64,000 nucleotides of DNA from positions 2,914,001 through 2,978,000 of the forward strand of contig NZ_CP132957.1 of assembly GCF_030863805.1 (NCBI RefSeq). The letters are read 5' to 3'. Below the pieces are notes generated by a model. That model saw only the letters and a list, made by a program, of their open reading frames with translations, was not told the DNA's origin and ran no database searches. The position numbers and the translations under genes were made by a program. The stretch is from Kineothrix sp. MB12-C1. GTDB lineage: Bacteria; Bacillota; Clostridia; Lachnospirales; Lachnospiraceae. Shown here piece by piece: positions 1 to 9,769 of the stretch (position 1 is its first letter; the number at the start of each line of letters is the position of its first letter).

Positions 1-1410
1 GAAATTACCGGTTTCCCGGAATGTTTAGACGGAAGGGTGAAGACACTTCATCCGGCAGTACATGCAGGGCTTTTGGCTATGCGTTCTAATCCGGAACATA
101 TGAAGCAGCTTGAGGAGCTTAAGGTGGAGACGATCGATATTGTTGTAGTGAATCTTTATCCTTTTAAGGCGACGATATTAAAGGATGGAGTAACGAGGGC
201 GGAAGCGGTAGAAAATATCGATATCGGTGGGCCTACTATGCTTCGGAGCGCAGCTAAGAATTATCAGGATGTAGCAGTAATCACCGATCCCGACGATTAT
301 GGAGCAGTGCTTTTAGAACTGAAGGAAAATGGACAGGTATCTCTTGATACGAAGTTCCGTTTAATGCAAAAAGTGTTTATGCATACGTCCAATTATGACA
401 CGATGATTGCCGATTATCTGAAAAAGGAGAGGAATGATCATGAATTCCCGGATACACTCACTATGACCTTTGAAAAGGTACAGGAGATGCGCTATGGAGA
501 AAATCCTCACCAGAAAGCAGCTTTTTATCGTGAGATCGGTAAAAAGAAAGGTTCTCTTGTGGATGCAAAGCAATATAACGGGAAGGAGCTTTCCTTTAAT
601 AATATTAACGATACCAATGGGGCTCTTGAACTTTTAAAGGAATTCACAGAACCTACTGTAGTGGGCTGTAAGCATGGTAACCCTTGCGGAGTGTCAAGCC
701 GGGACAATATTTATGATGCTTGGGTCGCTGCTTATCATTCGGATAAGACCTCCATTTACGGAGGCATTGTTGTATGTAACAGAGAAGTGACGAAGAAGAT
801 GGCAGAAGAAATGAACGGGATTTTTCTGGAGGTAGTAGTAGCTCCCTCTTACGAAAAGGAAGCGCTTGAAGTACTCTGTTCCAAGAAAAATATAAGGGTG
901 TTGGAATTGGAAGACATCGAAGTGCCTCAGAATGCGAATGCGTACGATATGAAGAAGGTGAATGGAGGCCTTATCATTCAGACGATCGACTCCGAGCTTT
1001 ACAGAGAAGAAGACTTTAAAGTTGTGACAAAGACACAGCCGACGGAAAGCCAGTTAGAAGATATGAAGTTTGGAATGAAGGTAGTGAAGTTTGTAAAATC
1101 CAATGGTATTGCAGTAGTGAAGGATAAGCAGAGCATTGGCATTGGGCCGGGTCAGGTGAATCGTATATGGCCGACTAAGCAGAGCATCGAGCATGCAGAG
1201 GAGCTGATCGGGCCGGAAGCGACGAAGGGAGCAGTTTTAGCTTCCGATGCGTTCTTTCCCTTTGATGATATTGTAGAGGCTGCCTACCAGGCTGGCATTA
1301 CAGCGATCATTCAGCCGGGCGGTGCGATGAGGGATCAACTGTCCATCGACAAATGTGATGAATATGGAATTGCCATGGTATTTACGGGCATGAGACACTT
1401 CAAACATTAA
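1..1410 (+). CDS. purH: PurH, bifunctional AICAR formyltransferase / IMP cyclohydrolase (3' part)
   Basis: The reading frame is open from base 1, so the gene starts outside the window; 469 codons are present. The first residues (DGRVKTLHP) match the IMP cyclohydrolase (MGS-like) domain, which in full proteins lies about 60 residues in. The AICAR formyltransferase domain follows from about residue 163 (RYGENPHQ), with the catalytic-type motif KHGNPCG near residue 224 and a C-terminal RHFKH. The enzyme catalyses the last two steps of de novo purine synthesis (AICAR to FAICAR to IMP) in the cytoplasm. GTG at 37 is an internal Val, not a start. A decorated terminator follows at once, so purH ends its transcript here; its upstream partners cannot be seen. 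Confidence 0.96.
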   Translation, partial: EITGFPECLDGRVKTLHPAVHAGLLAMRSNPEHMKQLEELKVETIDIVVVNLYPFKATILKDGVTRAEAVENIDIGGPTMLRSAAKNYQDVAVITDPDDYGAVLLELKENGQVSLDTKFRLMQKVFMHTSNYDTMIADYLKKERNDHEFPDTLTMTFEKVQEMRYGENPHQKAAFYREIGKKKGSLVDAKQYNGKELSFNNINDTNGALELLKEFTEPTVVGCKHGNPCGVSSRDNIYDAWVAAYHSDKTSIYGGIVVCNREVTKKMAEEMNGIFLEVVVAPSYEKEALEVLCSKKNIRVLELEDIEVPQNANAYDMKKVNGGLIIQTIDSELYREEDFKVVTKTQPTESQLEDMKFGMKVVKFVKSNGIAVVKDKQSIGIGPGQVNRIWPTKQSIEHAEELIGPEATKGAVLASDAFFPFDDIVEAAYQAGITAIIQPGGAMRDQLSIDKCDEYGIAMVFTGMRHFKH

Positions 1411-1421
1411 ATATAACTTAT

Positions 1422-1489
1422 AAAAAGAGGAATAATAAGCCTTACAAGGCGGAGCAATTGAAGAATTGCTTTATTATTTCTCTTTTTTG
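1422..1489 (+). terminator. Terminator of purH with two inner hairpins
   Basis: A long stem (AAAGAGgAATAATAA at 1424-1438 with TTATTATTtCTCTTT at 1471-1485) ends in a T-run. Two smaller hairpins sit inside the stem, CCTTACAAGG and GCAATT/AATTGC. Position right after the purH stop and the T-rich 3' side support intrinsic termination; the branched shape is unusual. Confidence 0.75.
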
Positions 1490-1568
1490 TGATAATATAG
1501 GGATGTTAGAATTTTTTATATCTAAATTAAAATTTTATAATGTAGGGGCCAAAAGGTATTTTGTCCCC

Positions 1569-1723
1569 ATGATACCTACGGATTGCTACGCACTTTGTGC
1601 TCTCACAATCCTAAAACATTCGAAATCCGCCCTATTTGGGCTACTTTCTCATGTTTTGCGGGTCCCAAAGTCATGTTTTTTCATGCAAGCATGAAACACA
1701 TGACCTTTTGACCTTGGTATCAT
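1569..1723 (+). repeat. Palindromic repeat family A, copy 1 (ATGATACC...GGTATCAT)
   Basis: A 155-bp element bounded by a perfect 8-bp inverted repeat, ATGATACC and GGTATCAT. It is nearly identical to the element at 31779-31953 and lies in the same orientation, ending 38 bp before the glnS start. Internal hairpins include GCACTTTGTGC and a nested pair near the 3' end (GTCATG...CATGAC around TTTCATGC/GCATGAAA). Relative to copy 2 it lacks a roughly 20-bp insert. Together with the purH terminator it fills the 351-bp gap between purH and glnS. It encodes no transposase; a MITE-like element or a structured leader are both possible. Confidence 0.85.
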
Positions 1724-1761
1724 TTTATTAAAATAATATGATGATAGGCAGAGAATAGAAG

Positions 1762-3465
1762 ATGAGTGAGACGATAAGAACTGAAAATGCGCCGGAAGAG
1801 GCTAAGGAGATTATCTCCAGAAATTTTATTGAGCAGATTATTGACAAAGATCTTGCAGAAGGGGTATATGATACGGTACACACGAGATTTCCGCCCGAAC
1901 CGAACGGATATCTTCATATCGGACATGCGAAAAGTATTCTTTTGAATTATGGTCTGGCACAGCAGTACGGTGGCAAGTTCAATATGCGCTTTGACGATAC
2001 GAATCCTACGAAGGAAAAGATAGAGTTCGTAGAATCCATCAAAGAGGATATCACATGGCTGGGAGCAGATTGGGAGGATCGTTTGTACTTCGCTTCCGAT
2101 TATTTCGAGCATATGTATGAAGGTGCTGTGAAGCTGATTAAAAAAGGCAAGGCATATGTGTCCGATTTAACGGCAGAGGAGATGCGTGAGTACAGGGGAA
2201 CCTTAACGGAGTCAGGAAAAGAAGACCCTAAAAGGGACAGAAGTGTGGAAGAGAACCTGAAACTGTTCGAAGAAATGAGAAATGGTGTATATAAAGATGG
2301 GGAAAAGGTGCTTCGTGCGAAAATCGATATGAAATCACCCAATATCAACATGAGAGACCCTATTATTTATCGTGTGGCTCATATGACCCATCATAATACC
2401 GGCGATCAGTGGTGTATTTATCCGATGTATGACTATGCGCATCCGATTGAAGATGCGATTGAGGGTATTACCCATTCCATTTGTACGCTTGAGTTCGAGG
2501 ACCACAGACCTCTTTATGATTGGGTGGTGCGTGAATTGGAATATGAGAATCCACCGAAACAAATCGAATTCGCTAAGATGTATCTTACCAATGTGGTAAC
2601 GGGTAAACGTTATATTAAGAAGTTAGTGGAAGATGGAATTGTAGACGGATGGGATGATCCGAGGCTTGTGTCTATTGCGGCACTTCGAAGAAGAGGATTT
2701 ACACCGGAATCCATCAAGATGTTTGTAGACTTGTGCGGTGTTTCTAAGAGTAATTCCTCTGCGGATTATGCGATGCTCGAATATTGCATCAGAGAAGATT
2801 TGAAGATGAAGAGGCCGAGAATGATGGCAGCGCTCGATCCGGTGAAGCTGATTATCGATAATTATCCGGAAGATTTAGAAGAGACGATGACTATTGCAAA
2901 TAATCTCGAGAATGAAGCGATGGGAACGCGTGAGGTTCCGTTTGGAAAGGAACTTTATATTGATAGAGAAGATTTCATGGAAGAACCTCCAAAGAAATAC
3001 TTCCGTTTATATCCGGGCAATGAAGTACGTCTGATGAATGCTTATTTTGTAACTTGCACGGGATTCGTGAAGGATGAAAGTGGTAAAGTGACGGAGGTTC
3101 ATTGTACCTATGATCCTGAGACGAGAAGTGGCCTTGGTTTTACCGGAAGGAAGGTAAAGGGAACGATTCACTGGGTACCGGCCAAGCAGGCAGTAAAGGC
3201 ACAGGTTAGATTATACGAAAATATTATCGATGAAGAAAAGGGCGTATATAATGAAGACGGCAGTCTGAATCTGAATCCGAATTCATTGACGGTATTAGAG
3301 GAATGTTATTTAGAACCGGCGCTGGCGTCTGCAAAAGGGCTCGATAGTTTTCAATTTGTGCGTCAGGGGTATTTCTGCGCGGATGTGAAGGATTCGAAGC
3401 CGGATAGTCTTGTGTTTAACAGAATTGTGTCTTTAAAGAGTTCTTATACATTACCTAAAAACTAA
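1762..3465 (+). CDS. glnS: Glutaminyl-tRNA synthetase
   Basis: A 567-residue class I aminoacyl-tRNA synthetase of GlnRS type, charging tRNA-Gln in the cytoplasm. The Rossmann-fold signature [15 protein letters not shown] is at about residues 44-58 (HIGH 52-55), followed by the GlnRS block WDDPRL...LRRRGF and the C-terminal beta-barrel anticodon-binding domains. Length fits bacterial GlnRS. In E. coli the second signature reads VMSKR; the aligned place here (residues 279-283) reads VTGKR, so the KMSKS loop is altered but keeps the basic KR. The ribosome site is weak (AGGCAGAG). The gene lies directly behind repeat copy 1. No T-box motif was seen upstream. Confidence 0.96.
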   Translation: MSETIRTENAPEEAKEIISRNFIEQIIDKDLAEGVYDTVHTRFPPEPNGYLHIGHAKSILLNYGLAQQYGGKFNMRFDDTNPTKEKIEFVESIKEDITWLGADWEDRLYFASDYFEHMYEGAVKLIKKGKAYVSDLTAEEMREYRGTLTESGKEDPKRDRSVEENLKLFEEMRNGVYKDGEKVLRAKIDMKSPNINMRDPIIYRVAHMTHHNTGDQWCIYPMYDYAHPIEDAIEGITHSICTLEFEDHRPLYDWVVRELEYENPPKQIEFAKMYLTNVVTGKRYIKKLVEDGIVDGWDDPRLVSIAALRRRGFTPESIKMFVDLCGVSKSNSSADYAMLEYCIREDLKMKRPRMMAALDPVKLIIDNYPEDLEETMTIANNLENEAMGTREVPFGKELYIDREDFMEEPPKKYFRLYPGNEVRLMNAYFVTCTGFVKDESGKVTEVHCTYDPETRSGLGFTGRKVKGTIHWVPAKQAVKAQVRLYENIIDEEKGVYNEDGSLNLNPNSLTVLEECYLEPALASAKGLDSFQFVRQGYFCADVKDSKPDSLVFNRIVSLKSSYTLPKN

Positions 3466-3594
3466 TTAACTAAGAACCAAGGAAAAAGAATACGTAGTAA
3501 CAGTGAGGGGATTATACTGCACCGAGCAAAGCGAGTGTGCAAAAAACATACCGTGGCCGCTTGCGGACAAGGTATAAATAATTGGAGGTCTAGT

Positions 3595-4449
3595 ATGTCT
3601 GGATTATTATCAGGGTTAGAACAATTTGGTCTAAGCGGCCTGGAAAATATGGATTTGTATGAAAAGCCGAAAAGGGAAGCGGCAGCGAAGACGGCAGAAG
3701 AGCAGGTTATTCAGGAACAGGACTTTTTATTCGACAAAACATTTACCTGCCCTATTTGTGATAAAGAATTCAAATCCAGAACTGTAAAGATTGGTAAAGC
3801 GAAGCTAATCGGTACGGATATGGATTTACGTCCTAAGTATGAGCATGTGGACCTGTTGAAATATGATATTATTATGTGTCCGAGCTGCGGATATGCGGCG
3901 CTCAGCAGATATTTTAAATTTATCACATCACCGCAGGCTAAGAGAATTAAGGAAATCATTTCCAGTAAATTCAAGCCGATTACGGTACAGAAGGATATAT
4001 ATACTTATGACGAAGCGTTGGAGCGTTATAAGCTGACACTTGCCAATGCGATTGTAAAGATGGCAAAGCCGAGCGAAAAGGCCTATATTTGTTTGAAAAC
4101 TGCATGGCTTTTAAGAGGAAAGGGCGAAGCTCTGGATAAAAAGGCTCCTAATTATGAAGAAGAGAAGAAAAAGGTAAATGCTCAGGAAAAGGAATTCTTG
4201 AAAAATGCTTTGGATGGCTTCCTGGCGGCAAGACAATCGGAGAACTTCCCGATGTGCGGTATGGATGAGCCTACGGTGGATTATCTTATATCGGTGATTG
4301 CCACCAGATTCGAACAGTATGACGTGGCATCGAAGCTCATTTCCCAAGTAATCGCTTCTCCTAGTGTGAATCCGCGTATGAAAGATAAGGCGCGCGATTT
4401 AAAGGAACAGATCATCAAGGAAATCAGAGTGAAGAATGCGGCGAAATAG
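3595..4449 (+). CDS. DUF2225 family protein
   Basis: A 284-residue protein with two Cys pairs, CPIC (52, 55) and CPSC (95, 98), spaced like a zinc ribbon, then a mostly helical C-terminal part that resembles TPR-type helical repeats. This matches the Firmicute DUF2225 family, whose function is not established. The start at 3595 is preferred over an in-frame start 60 bases earlier because GGAGG lies about 8 bases before it. It is probably soluble: there is no signal peptide or membrane segment. The MocR-type gene starts 5 bases after its stop, so the two are likely cotranscribed. Confidence 0.85.
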   Translation: MSGLLSGLEQFGLSGLENMDLYEKPKREAAAKTAEEQVIQEQDFLFDKTFTCPICDKEFKSRTVKIGKAKLIGTDMDLRPKYEHVDLLKYDIIMCPSCGYAALSRYFKFITSPQAKRIKEIISSKFKPITVQKDIYTYDEALERYKLTLANAIVKMAKPSEKAYICLKTAWLLRGKGEALDKKAPNYEEEKKKVNAQEKEFLKNALDGFLAARQSENFPMCGMDEPTVDYLISVIATRFEQYDVASKLISQVIASPSVNPRMKDKARDLKEQIIKEIRVKNAAK

Positions 4450-4454
4450 AGACG

Positions 4455-5885
4455 ATGAACGATTTAACTATTGAACTGAATCAGGAGAGCACTAAGCATC
4501 TCTATGAACAGATTTATGAACATATTAAGCGTGAGATAAGGAAAGGGAAGCTTCTGAAAGGTGAGAGGCTTCCCTCTACACGTTCTTTGGCTGAATTTCT
4601 AACCGTATCGAGAAATACGGTCGACCTGGCCTATGAACAACTTGTTTCCGAAGGCTATATCGAGTCGAGACCTTATCGCGGCTATTTCGTATGTGAGATC
4701 GAAGGGCTGCTTGATCTGGAGGAAGAAAGAGACAGAAAGAAGGCAGAGGAGAAGGAGGCACAGGAAAATCATAGAAACAGATTTGAAAAAAGCCGGTTTT
4801 CTATTGATTTTTCTCCGAATGCTATCGATATGACGGCTTTTCCTTTTGCTACATGGAAAAGGATAACAAAAAATATTCTCGTGGATGCCAATAGTGAAAT
4901 GTTCGCCTCCGGTTCTGTGAAGGGCGATTTGAAGCTGCGCGAAATTATCAGCCGTTACTTGCATTCCTCCAGAGGTGTGAACTGTCTGCCGGAGCAGATT
5001 ATTGTAGGTGCCGGCAACGACTATCTGCTAATGCTCTTAGAGAAAATATTGGGAAGACATGTGAAAATTGCTATGGAAAACCCTACCTATAAAAGGGCTT
5101 ACCGTATCTTCGATTCCTTTGCTTATCAAATTAACCCTGTGGAGTTGGATACTTATGGTATGAGTGTAGATGGATTGAAAAGAAGTGGGGCGGATGTGGC
5201 TTATGTAATGCCTTCCCATCAATATCCCACAGGAATCGTTATGCCGATAGGAAGGCGAATGGAGCTTCTCAAATGGGCAGAGGAGAAAGAAAATCGATAT
5301 CTTATTGAGGATGATTACGATAGTGAGTTTCGGTTCAAAGGAAAACCGGTGCCCTCCTTACAGGCTTCGGACTGGGCCGGAAAGGTAATTTATATCGGAA
5401 CCTTTTCCAAGTCCATTGCGCCAGCCATTCGTATCAGCTATATGGTACTCCCCCTGCCATTGTTAGAAATATATGAAAAGCAGTGCTATTTCTATTCCTC
5501 CACAGTATCTCGCATCGATCAGCATATACTAGGAGAATTCATTGAAAAGGGGCATTTCGAACGGCACCTGAATAAAATGAGGAAGATATACAGGGAAAAG
5601 CATGATTTGCTTTTAAATGAGTTGAGAGATATGGAAGAAGAGTTCGAACTATCGGGAGAGGGAGCGGGCCTTCACATCCTGCTTAGAAGTAAAAGAGGAT
5701 GGAGTGAGAAACAGCTGTTGGAGGCAGCGGCATCCGTAAATATTAAGGTATATGGGTTATCGGAGGCTTATGTGGGATCGGGGGATGCGGAAGATAAACA
5801 CAATACGGTGATTTTAGGATATGCAGCCTTAAATAAAGATCAGATTATAGATGGAATAAAAACATTAAGAACAGCCTGGAAGTGA
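4455..5885 (+). CDS. MocR/PdxR-type transcriptional regulator (GntR wHTH fused to aminotransferase fold)
   Basis: A 476-residue fusion. Residues about 11-80 form a GntR winged helix (GERLPSTRSLAEFLTVSRNT); a charged linker follows, then a fold-type I aminotransferase domain with the PLP lysine in GTFSKS (K319). Members of this family sense PLP or an amino compound bound to it and control vitamin B6, GABA or amino-acid genes. No pdxST or obvious target lies nearby, so its regulon is unknown. It starts 5 bases after the DUF2225 gene, with a poor ribosome site, suggesting translational coupling. Its last codons form the 5' arm of a terminator. Confidence 0.9.
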   Translation: MNDLTIELNQESTKHLYEQIYEHIKREIRKGKLLKGERLPSTRSLAEFLTVSRNTVDLAYEQLVSEGYIESRPYRGYFVCEIEGLLDLEEERDRKKAEEKEAQENHRNRFEKSRFSIDFSPNAIDMTAFPFATWKRITKNILVDANSEMFASGSVKGDLKLREIISRYLHSSRGVNCLPEQIIVGAGNDYLLMLLEKILGRHVKIAMENPTYKRAYRIFDSFAYQINPVELDTYGMSVDGLKRSGADVAYVMPSHQYPTGIVMPIGRRMELLKWAEEKENRYLIEDDYDSEFRFKGKPVPSLQASDWAGKVIYIGTFSKSIAPAIRISYMVLPLPLLEIYEKQCYFYSSTVSRIDQHILGEFIEKGHFERHLNKMRKIYREKHDLLLNELRDMEEEFELSGEGAGLHILLRSKRGWSEKQLLEAAASVNIKVYGLSEAYVGSGDAEDKHNTVILGYAALNKDQIIDGIKTLRTAWK

Positions 5886-5901
5886 TTCCGGGCTGTTTTG
5901 A
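5870..5901 (+). terminator. Terminator overlapping the stop codon of the MocR-type gene
   Basis: AACAGCCTGGAA and TTCCGGGCTGTT pair around GTGA, followed by a short T-run. The stop codon lies in the loop, so the last codons are part of the stem. Confidence 0.75.
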
Positions 5902-6018
5902 TGTATAGAAAAGATCTTTCTATACTAAAATGTAAAATCGTTCATTCTATAGAATGAAAATTCAAATTATTTGTGGAAATGTACAAATATAAAATATAGA
6001 ATTAGGTTAAAACATATA

Positions 6019-6047
6019 TTGAATTAGTTAGTGTTACGTGTTACCAT
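6019..6047 (+). promoter_or_regulatory. Candidate promoter of the alpha-glucan operon
   Basis: TTGAAT and TACCAT are separated by 17 bp in the AT-rich 228-bp gap before the binding-protein gene. The -10 match is weak. Nearby direct repeats of GTTACC (about 6040 and 6075) and ATATTGAAT could be regulator sites, but no clear LacI-type palindrome was seen. Confidence 0.3.
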
Positions 6048-6134
6048 ACAATTATTAAAAATAAAATTGTAAATGTTACCCAACACATATTGAATATAAT
6101 ATGAAACAGGGATAGCAGAAGGAGGAAAATGAAT

Positions 6135-7400
6135 ATGAAAAAGGTAATACCGGTAATGCTGACATTGTGTATGTGTATTACACTGTTGGCGGGATGCTCT
6201 CAGACTACACAGGAAAACAAACCGACGGCTGGGGTAAGTGAAACGCAGGGGATAGAAGGAACAGCCGATGAAGGCACACCGGCGGCAGGCGGTACGGTTA
6301 AGCTGCGTGTATGGGCAGGTCAGGATGACCAGGAGCTGATTCAGGATATGTGCCAGTCATTTGCGGCTGAACATCCTGAGACTACATATGAATTTGAATT
6401 CGGTGTGGTTGGCGAAAGCGATGCCCGCGCAAGATACAGCGAAGATCCTGCTGCGGCTGCTGACGTATTCAGCATTGCCAACGACCAATTAAGAGACTTG
6501 GTGAATTCATCGGCCTTGTATGAGATTACCAGAAATAAAGAAGAAATCATTGCCAACAATGTACCCGGATCGGTAGAGTCAGCGAGTATGGACGGTATCT
6601 TATATGCATATCCCATGACGGCAGACAATGGCTATTTTATGTACTATGATAAGAGTATATTCAGTGAAGATGATGTAAAATCGCTGAATAAGATGATGGA
6701 AGTTGCGAATGAAAAAGGCAAAAAGGTATTCATGGACGTATCGAACGGATGGTATATCGCATCGTTCTTCCTTGGAAACGGCGGTAAGCTGTGGATAGAG
6801 GATGGCAAACAAAGATGTGATTTCAACAATGCGAATGGACTTGAGGTAGCGGAAGCAATCAAAGAGTTTACGGCAAATGATGCATTTATTACAGGTGATG
6901 ATTCCATTTTACAGGGTGGAATGGGAACTTCCATTGCGGCAGGAGTTTCCGGAACATGGAATGCAAGTGCAATGCAGGAAACTCTGGGAGAAAACTATGC
7001 GGCGACAAAACTGCCTGAATTCACATGCGGTGATAAACAGGTACAGATGGCGTCCTTCGGCGGATATAAGCTGATTGGCATCAACAGCCTTACCGCATAT
7101 CCGGTAGAAGCGATGGATCTTGCAGAGTATCTGACAAATGAAGAAAATCAGATCAAACGTTTTGAAGTAAGAGGTCTTGGACCTTCTAATATTAAAGCAG
7201 GAGAAAGCCAGAGTATAAAAGAAGATATTGCGATTTCTGCCCTTGCACTGCAAAGCCAGTTTGCTTTTCCTCAAAACGATGTTTTAGGTGGTTTCTGGAC
7301 GCCAACGGAAGCATTCGGTGCTACGATGGAGGCTAAGGATTATTCTGTATCCTTGCAGGAGCTGCTCGATAACATGGTATCACAGATAGAGATGAATTAA
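6135..7400 (+). CDS. Sugar ABC transporter binding lipoprotein (maltodextrin type)
   Basis: About 421 residues, a family 1 extracellular solute-binding protein with a lipoprotein signal (lipobox LLAGC, Cys about residue 21) followed by a Ser/Thr/Gly-rich linker. It would capture an oligosaccharide outside the membrane and deliver it to the two permeases encoded next. ATG at 6135 is preferred to ATG at 6129 because GGAGG at 6121-6125 is only 3 bases from the first but 9 from the second. Alpha-glucan specificity is inferred from the two GH13 genes downstream; the sequence alone does not prove the ligand. Confidence 0.9.
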   Translation: MKKVIPVMLTLCMCITLLAGCSQTTQENKPTAGVSETQGIEGTADEGTPAAGGTVKLRVWAGQDDQELIQDMCQSFAAEHPETTYEFEFGVVGESDARARYSEDPAAAADVFSIANDQLRDLVNSSALYEITRNKEEIIANNVPGSVESASMDGILYAYPMTADNGYFMYYDKSIFSEDDVKSLNKMMEVANEKGKKVFMDVSNGWYIASFFLGNGGKLWIEDGKQRCDFNNANGLEVAEAIKEFTANDAFITGDDSILQGGMGTSIAAGVSGTWNASAMQETLGENYAATKLPEFTCGDKQVQMASFGGYKLIGINSLTAYPVEAMDLAEYLTNEENQIKRFEVRGLGPSNIKAGESQSIKEDIAISALALQSQFAFPQNDVLGGFWTPTEAFGATMEAKDYSVSLQELLDNMVSQIEMN

Positions 7401-7418
7401 GGAAGGAATAAACACAGG

Positions 7419-7461
7419 CCCTGGAAGCTTGCCTCTCTGGCTTGCTTCTCAGGGTTTCTAT
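7419..7461 (+). terminator. Intercistronic hairpin between binding protein and permeases
   Basis: CCCTGgAAGC and GCTTctCAGGG form a stem followed by TTTCTATTATT. It lies in the 79-bp gap between the binding-protein and permease genes. A weak terminator or mRNA-stabilising stem here would keep binding protein above permease level, as is known for several maltose operons. Confidence 0.6.
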
Positions 7462-7479
7462 TATTAGAGGAGAACTCTT

Positions 7480-8910
7480 ATGTCAAGTACACAGCAAAAA
7501 AACAAAGGTATTACTTCCAAAGTGGCAGAAAGATTGCGCAGTTCAGGAAGAACAATAGCAGGAGGATTTTCCAATCTGCGTAATGCACTGGTAAAGGGCA
7601 GTTGGAAGACTAAGCTGACCTTTCTGATCATGGGCTTTGGAAATATTGCTCACGGACAGATTATAAAAGGACTATTGTTTTTAGCGGCACAAATAAGCTT
7701 CTTTTACTATTTTTTTGGTTTTGGATATCAATATATCCAACATATCGATACCCTTGGGGAAAATCAATTTTATAGGGTGTGGGATGAAGCCAGCCAGATT
7801 TATCGCAATACACCGGGAGATAATTCGCTGGCAATCCTGCTTTACAGTATTCTCACCATTTTTCTAGTAATCCTGCTCATTGTTCTTTACATATCCAGCA
7901 TAAATTCAGCATACCAAACGGAGCAGCGTGTTAAAAGCGGAAGAGAGGCCTTGTCATTTAAAGAAGAATTAAAAAGTTTTCTGAATCAAAGACTGCACAT
8001 TACCATGCTTTTTTTACCGGCGCTGGGAGTCATGGCATTTACTGTGATTCCAGTGGTATTCATGATCTGTCTTGCCTTTACCAATTTTGACCGGTTTCAT
8101 CAGTCGCCAGGTAACTTATTTACCTGGATAGGGTTGGAGAACTTTAAGGACATATTCTGGCAGAGTCCGGTGAAATCCCGCACATTTTCCGGCATACTTG
8201 GCTGGACACTGATATGGGCGGTGTGTTCCACTTTTTTAAATTATATCTTTGGTATGATTGTTGCACTGATGATCAATAAAAAAGGGATTAGGTTTAAGTC
8301 TGTATTCCGTACATGTTTTGTTATTTCTATCGCTGTGCCGGGTTTTGTTACATTGTTGTTCATGCGGCAGATTTTGGCAGATCAGGGTGTGTTAAATGTT
8401 ATTCTTATGGATGTCCTTAATCTGACCAACACCCCGATAAAATTCTTAAGCACGCCTACGCTTGCGAGAATCAGCGTAATTGTGGTGAACCTTTGGGTAG
8501 GAATTCCTCATACGATGTTAATCACTTCCGGCATCTTAATGAATATACCCCGGGATTTATATGAGTCTGCCGAAATCGATGGAGCAGGACCTGTAAAGCA
8601 GTTTATAAAAATAACACTGCCTTATATGTTGTTCATTACAACCCCGTATTTAATCACCCAATTTATTGGAAATATTAATAATTTTAATGCTATTTTTTTC
8701 CTGACAAGGGGAGAGCCGCTATCGCTTAATTATTATCAGGCGGGGAGTACGGATCTGCTGATTACATGGCTATATAAGCTTACAGTAGATTTTCAGGATT
8801 ATAACCTGGCATCTACCATAGGAATTTTCGCATTTGCCATTTGCGCGGGGATATCACTGATTACTTTTAACATCACATCATCAGCAAAGAAGGAGGACGT
8901 TTTCCAATGA
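7480..8910 (+). CDS. Sugar ABC transporter permease, MalF type
   Basis: A 476-residue inner-membrane permease. The first ~150 residues hold extra hydrophobic segments and a loop ahead of the usual CUT1 permease core, as in long MalF proteins. The cytoplasmic EAA loop that docks the ATPase is at about residues 361-381 (SAEIDGAGPVKQF). The start has AGAGGAG about 8 bases before it. It overlaps the next permease gene by 4 bases (ATGA), implying translational coupling and a heterodimeric channel. No ATPase gene is present in the locus. Confidence 0.92.
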   Translation: MSSTQQKNKGITSKVAERLRSSGRTIAGGFSNLRNALVKGSWKTKLTFLIMGFGNIAHGQIIKGLLFLAAQISFFYYFFGFGYQYIQHIDTLGENQFYRVWDEASQIYRNTPGDNSLAILLYSILTIFLVILLIVLYISSINSAYQTEQRVKSGREALSFKEELKSFLNQRLHITMLFLPALGVMAFTVIPVVFMICLAFTNFDRFHQSPGNLFTWIGLENFKDIFWQSPVKSRTFSGILGWTLIWAVCSTFLNYIFGMIVALMINKKGIRFKSVFRTCFVISIAVPGFVTLLFMRQILADQGVLNVILMDVLNLTNTPIKFLSTPTLARISVIVVNLWVGIPHTMLITSGILMNIPRDLYESAEIDGAGPVKQFIKITLPYMLFITTPYLITQFIGNINNFNAIFFLTRGEPLSLNYYQAGSTDLLITWLYKLTVDFQDYNLASTIGIFAFAICAGISLITFNITSSAKKEDVFQ

Positions 8911-9752
8911 AAAGCAAACAGAAAATCAGCAATGGAATTATCTATGCTATCTTGTCCTTTTTATCCGTGGTGTGGATTCTTCCGATTTTATATCTTGTGT
9001 TGATGTCATTTCGGGGAGAAAAAGGAGCGTGGCTTGACGGATATATATTTCCGAAAGAGCTGACATTTTCTAATTACACCCGTTTATTTACAGAGACCAA
9101 TCTGTTCAATTATCCACGATGGTTTAATAATACATTGCTGGTAGCGGCATGCTCCTGTTTGATCTCCACCATATTCGTGCTATTCACGGCATATGTATTT
9201 TCAAGAATGAGGTTTAAGTTAAGGCGTCCCCTGATGAATATTGTGCTAATTTTGGGTATGTTTCCCGGATTTATGAGCATGATAGCTATTTATCATCTTT
9301 TGAAGATCATAGGTTTGGATAAGAGCTTGATCGGTTTGATTCTCGTGTATTCGGGCGGGGCAGGTCTGACCTATTACATAGCCAAGGGTTTCTTTGATAC
9401 GATACCCAAGGCGCTCGATGAAGCGGCAAAGCTTGACGGGGCTAGTAATTGGCAGATATTCAGGCGGATTACGCTGCCTATGTCAAGACCGATCCTGACC
9501 TATATTACGCTGACAACATTTATGGCGCCGTGGCTTGATTTCATTATGGCCAGTGTTATCATGAAGGATGATTATAAAAACTTTACCATTGCTCTTGGGC
9601 TGTTCCGGTTCCTTGAGCGGGAGAATATATACGAATATTACACCAGATTCTGTGCAGGTGCGGTGCTTGTCTCCATTCCTATAGCCATATTGTTTATCAT
9701 TATGCAGAAGAATTATGTGGAAGGGGTTACGGGAGGATCGGTGAAAGGTTAA
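8907..9752 (+). CDS. Sugar ABC transporter permease, MalG type
   Basis: A 281-residue permease with six predicted membrane segments and the EAA motif at about residue 171 (DEAAKLDGASNWQIFRRI). It ends in the GGSVKG tail typical of MalG-type partners. It pairs with the preceding MalF-type protein; the 4-base overlap sets the stoichiometry. It lies 17 bp before the lipoprotein amylase gene, so uptake and surface hydrolysis are in one operon. Confidence 0.93.
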   Translation: MKSKQKISNGIIYAILSFLSVVWILPILYLVLMSFRGEKGAWLDGYIFPKELTFSNYTRLFTETNLFNYPRWFNNTLLVAACSCLISTIFVLFTAYVFSRMRFKLRRPLMNIVLILGMFPGFMSMIAIYHLLKIIGLDKSLIGLILVYSGGAGLTYYIAKGFFDTIPKALDEAAKLDGASNWQIFRRITLPMSRPILTYITLTTFMAPWLDFIMASVIMKDDYKNFTIALGLFRFLERENIYEYYTRFCAGAVLVSIPIAILFIIMQKNYVEGVTGGSVKG

Positions 9753-9769
9753 AGACAGGAGGAAAGCCA

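Noticed and set aside
1458-1694. Open frame of 78 codons between purH and glnS
   Set aside because: It covers a terminator and most of repeat family A; no ribosome site and no protein-like composition.
1490-1761. T-box leader in front of glnS
   Set aside because: Aminoacyl-tRNA synthetase genes often have one, but the conserved AGGGTGG.ACCGCG block and a terminator before glnS are absent.
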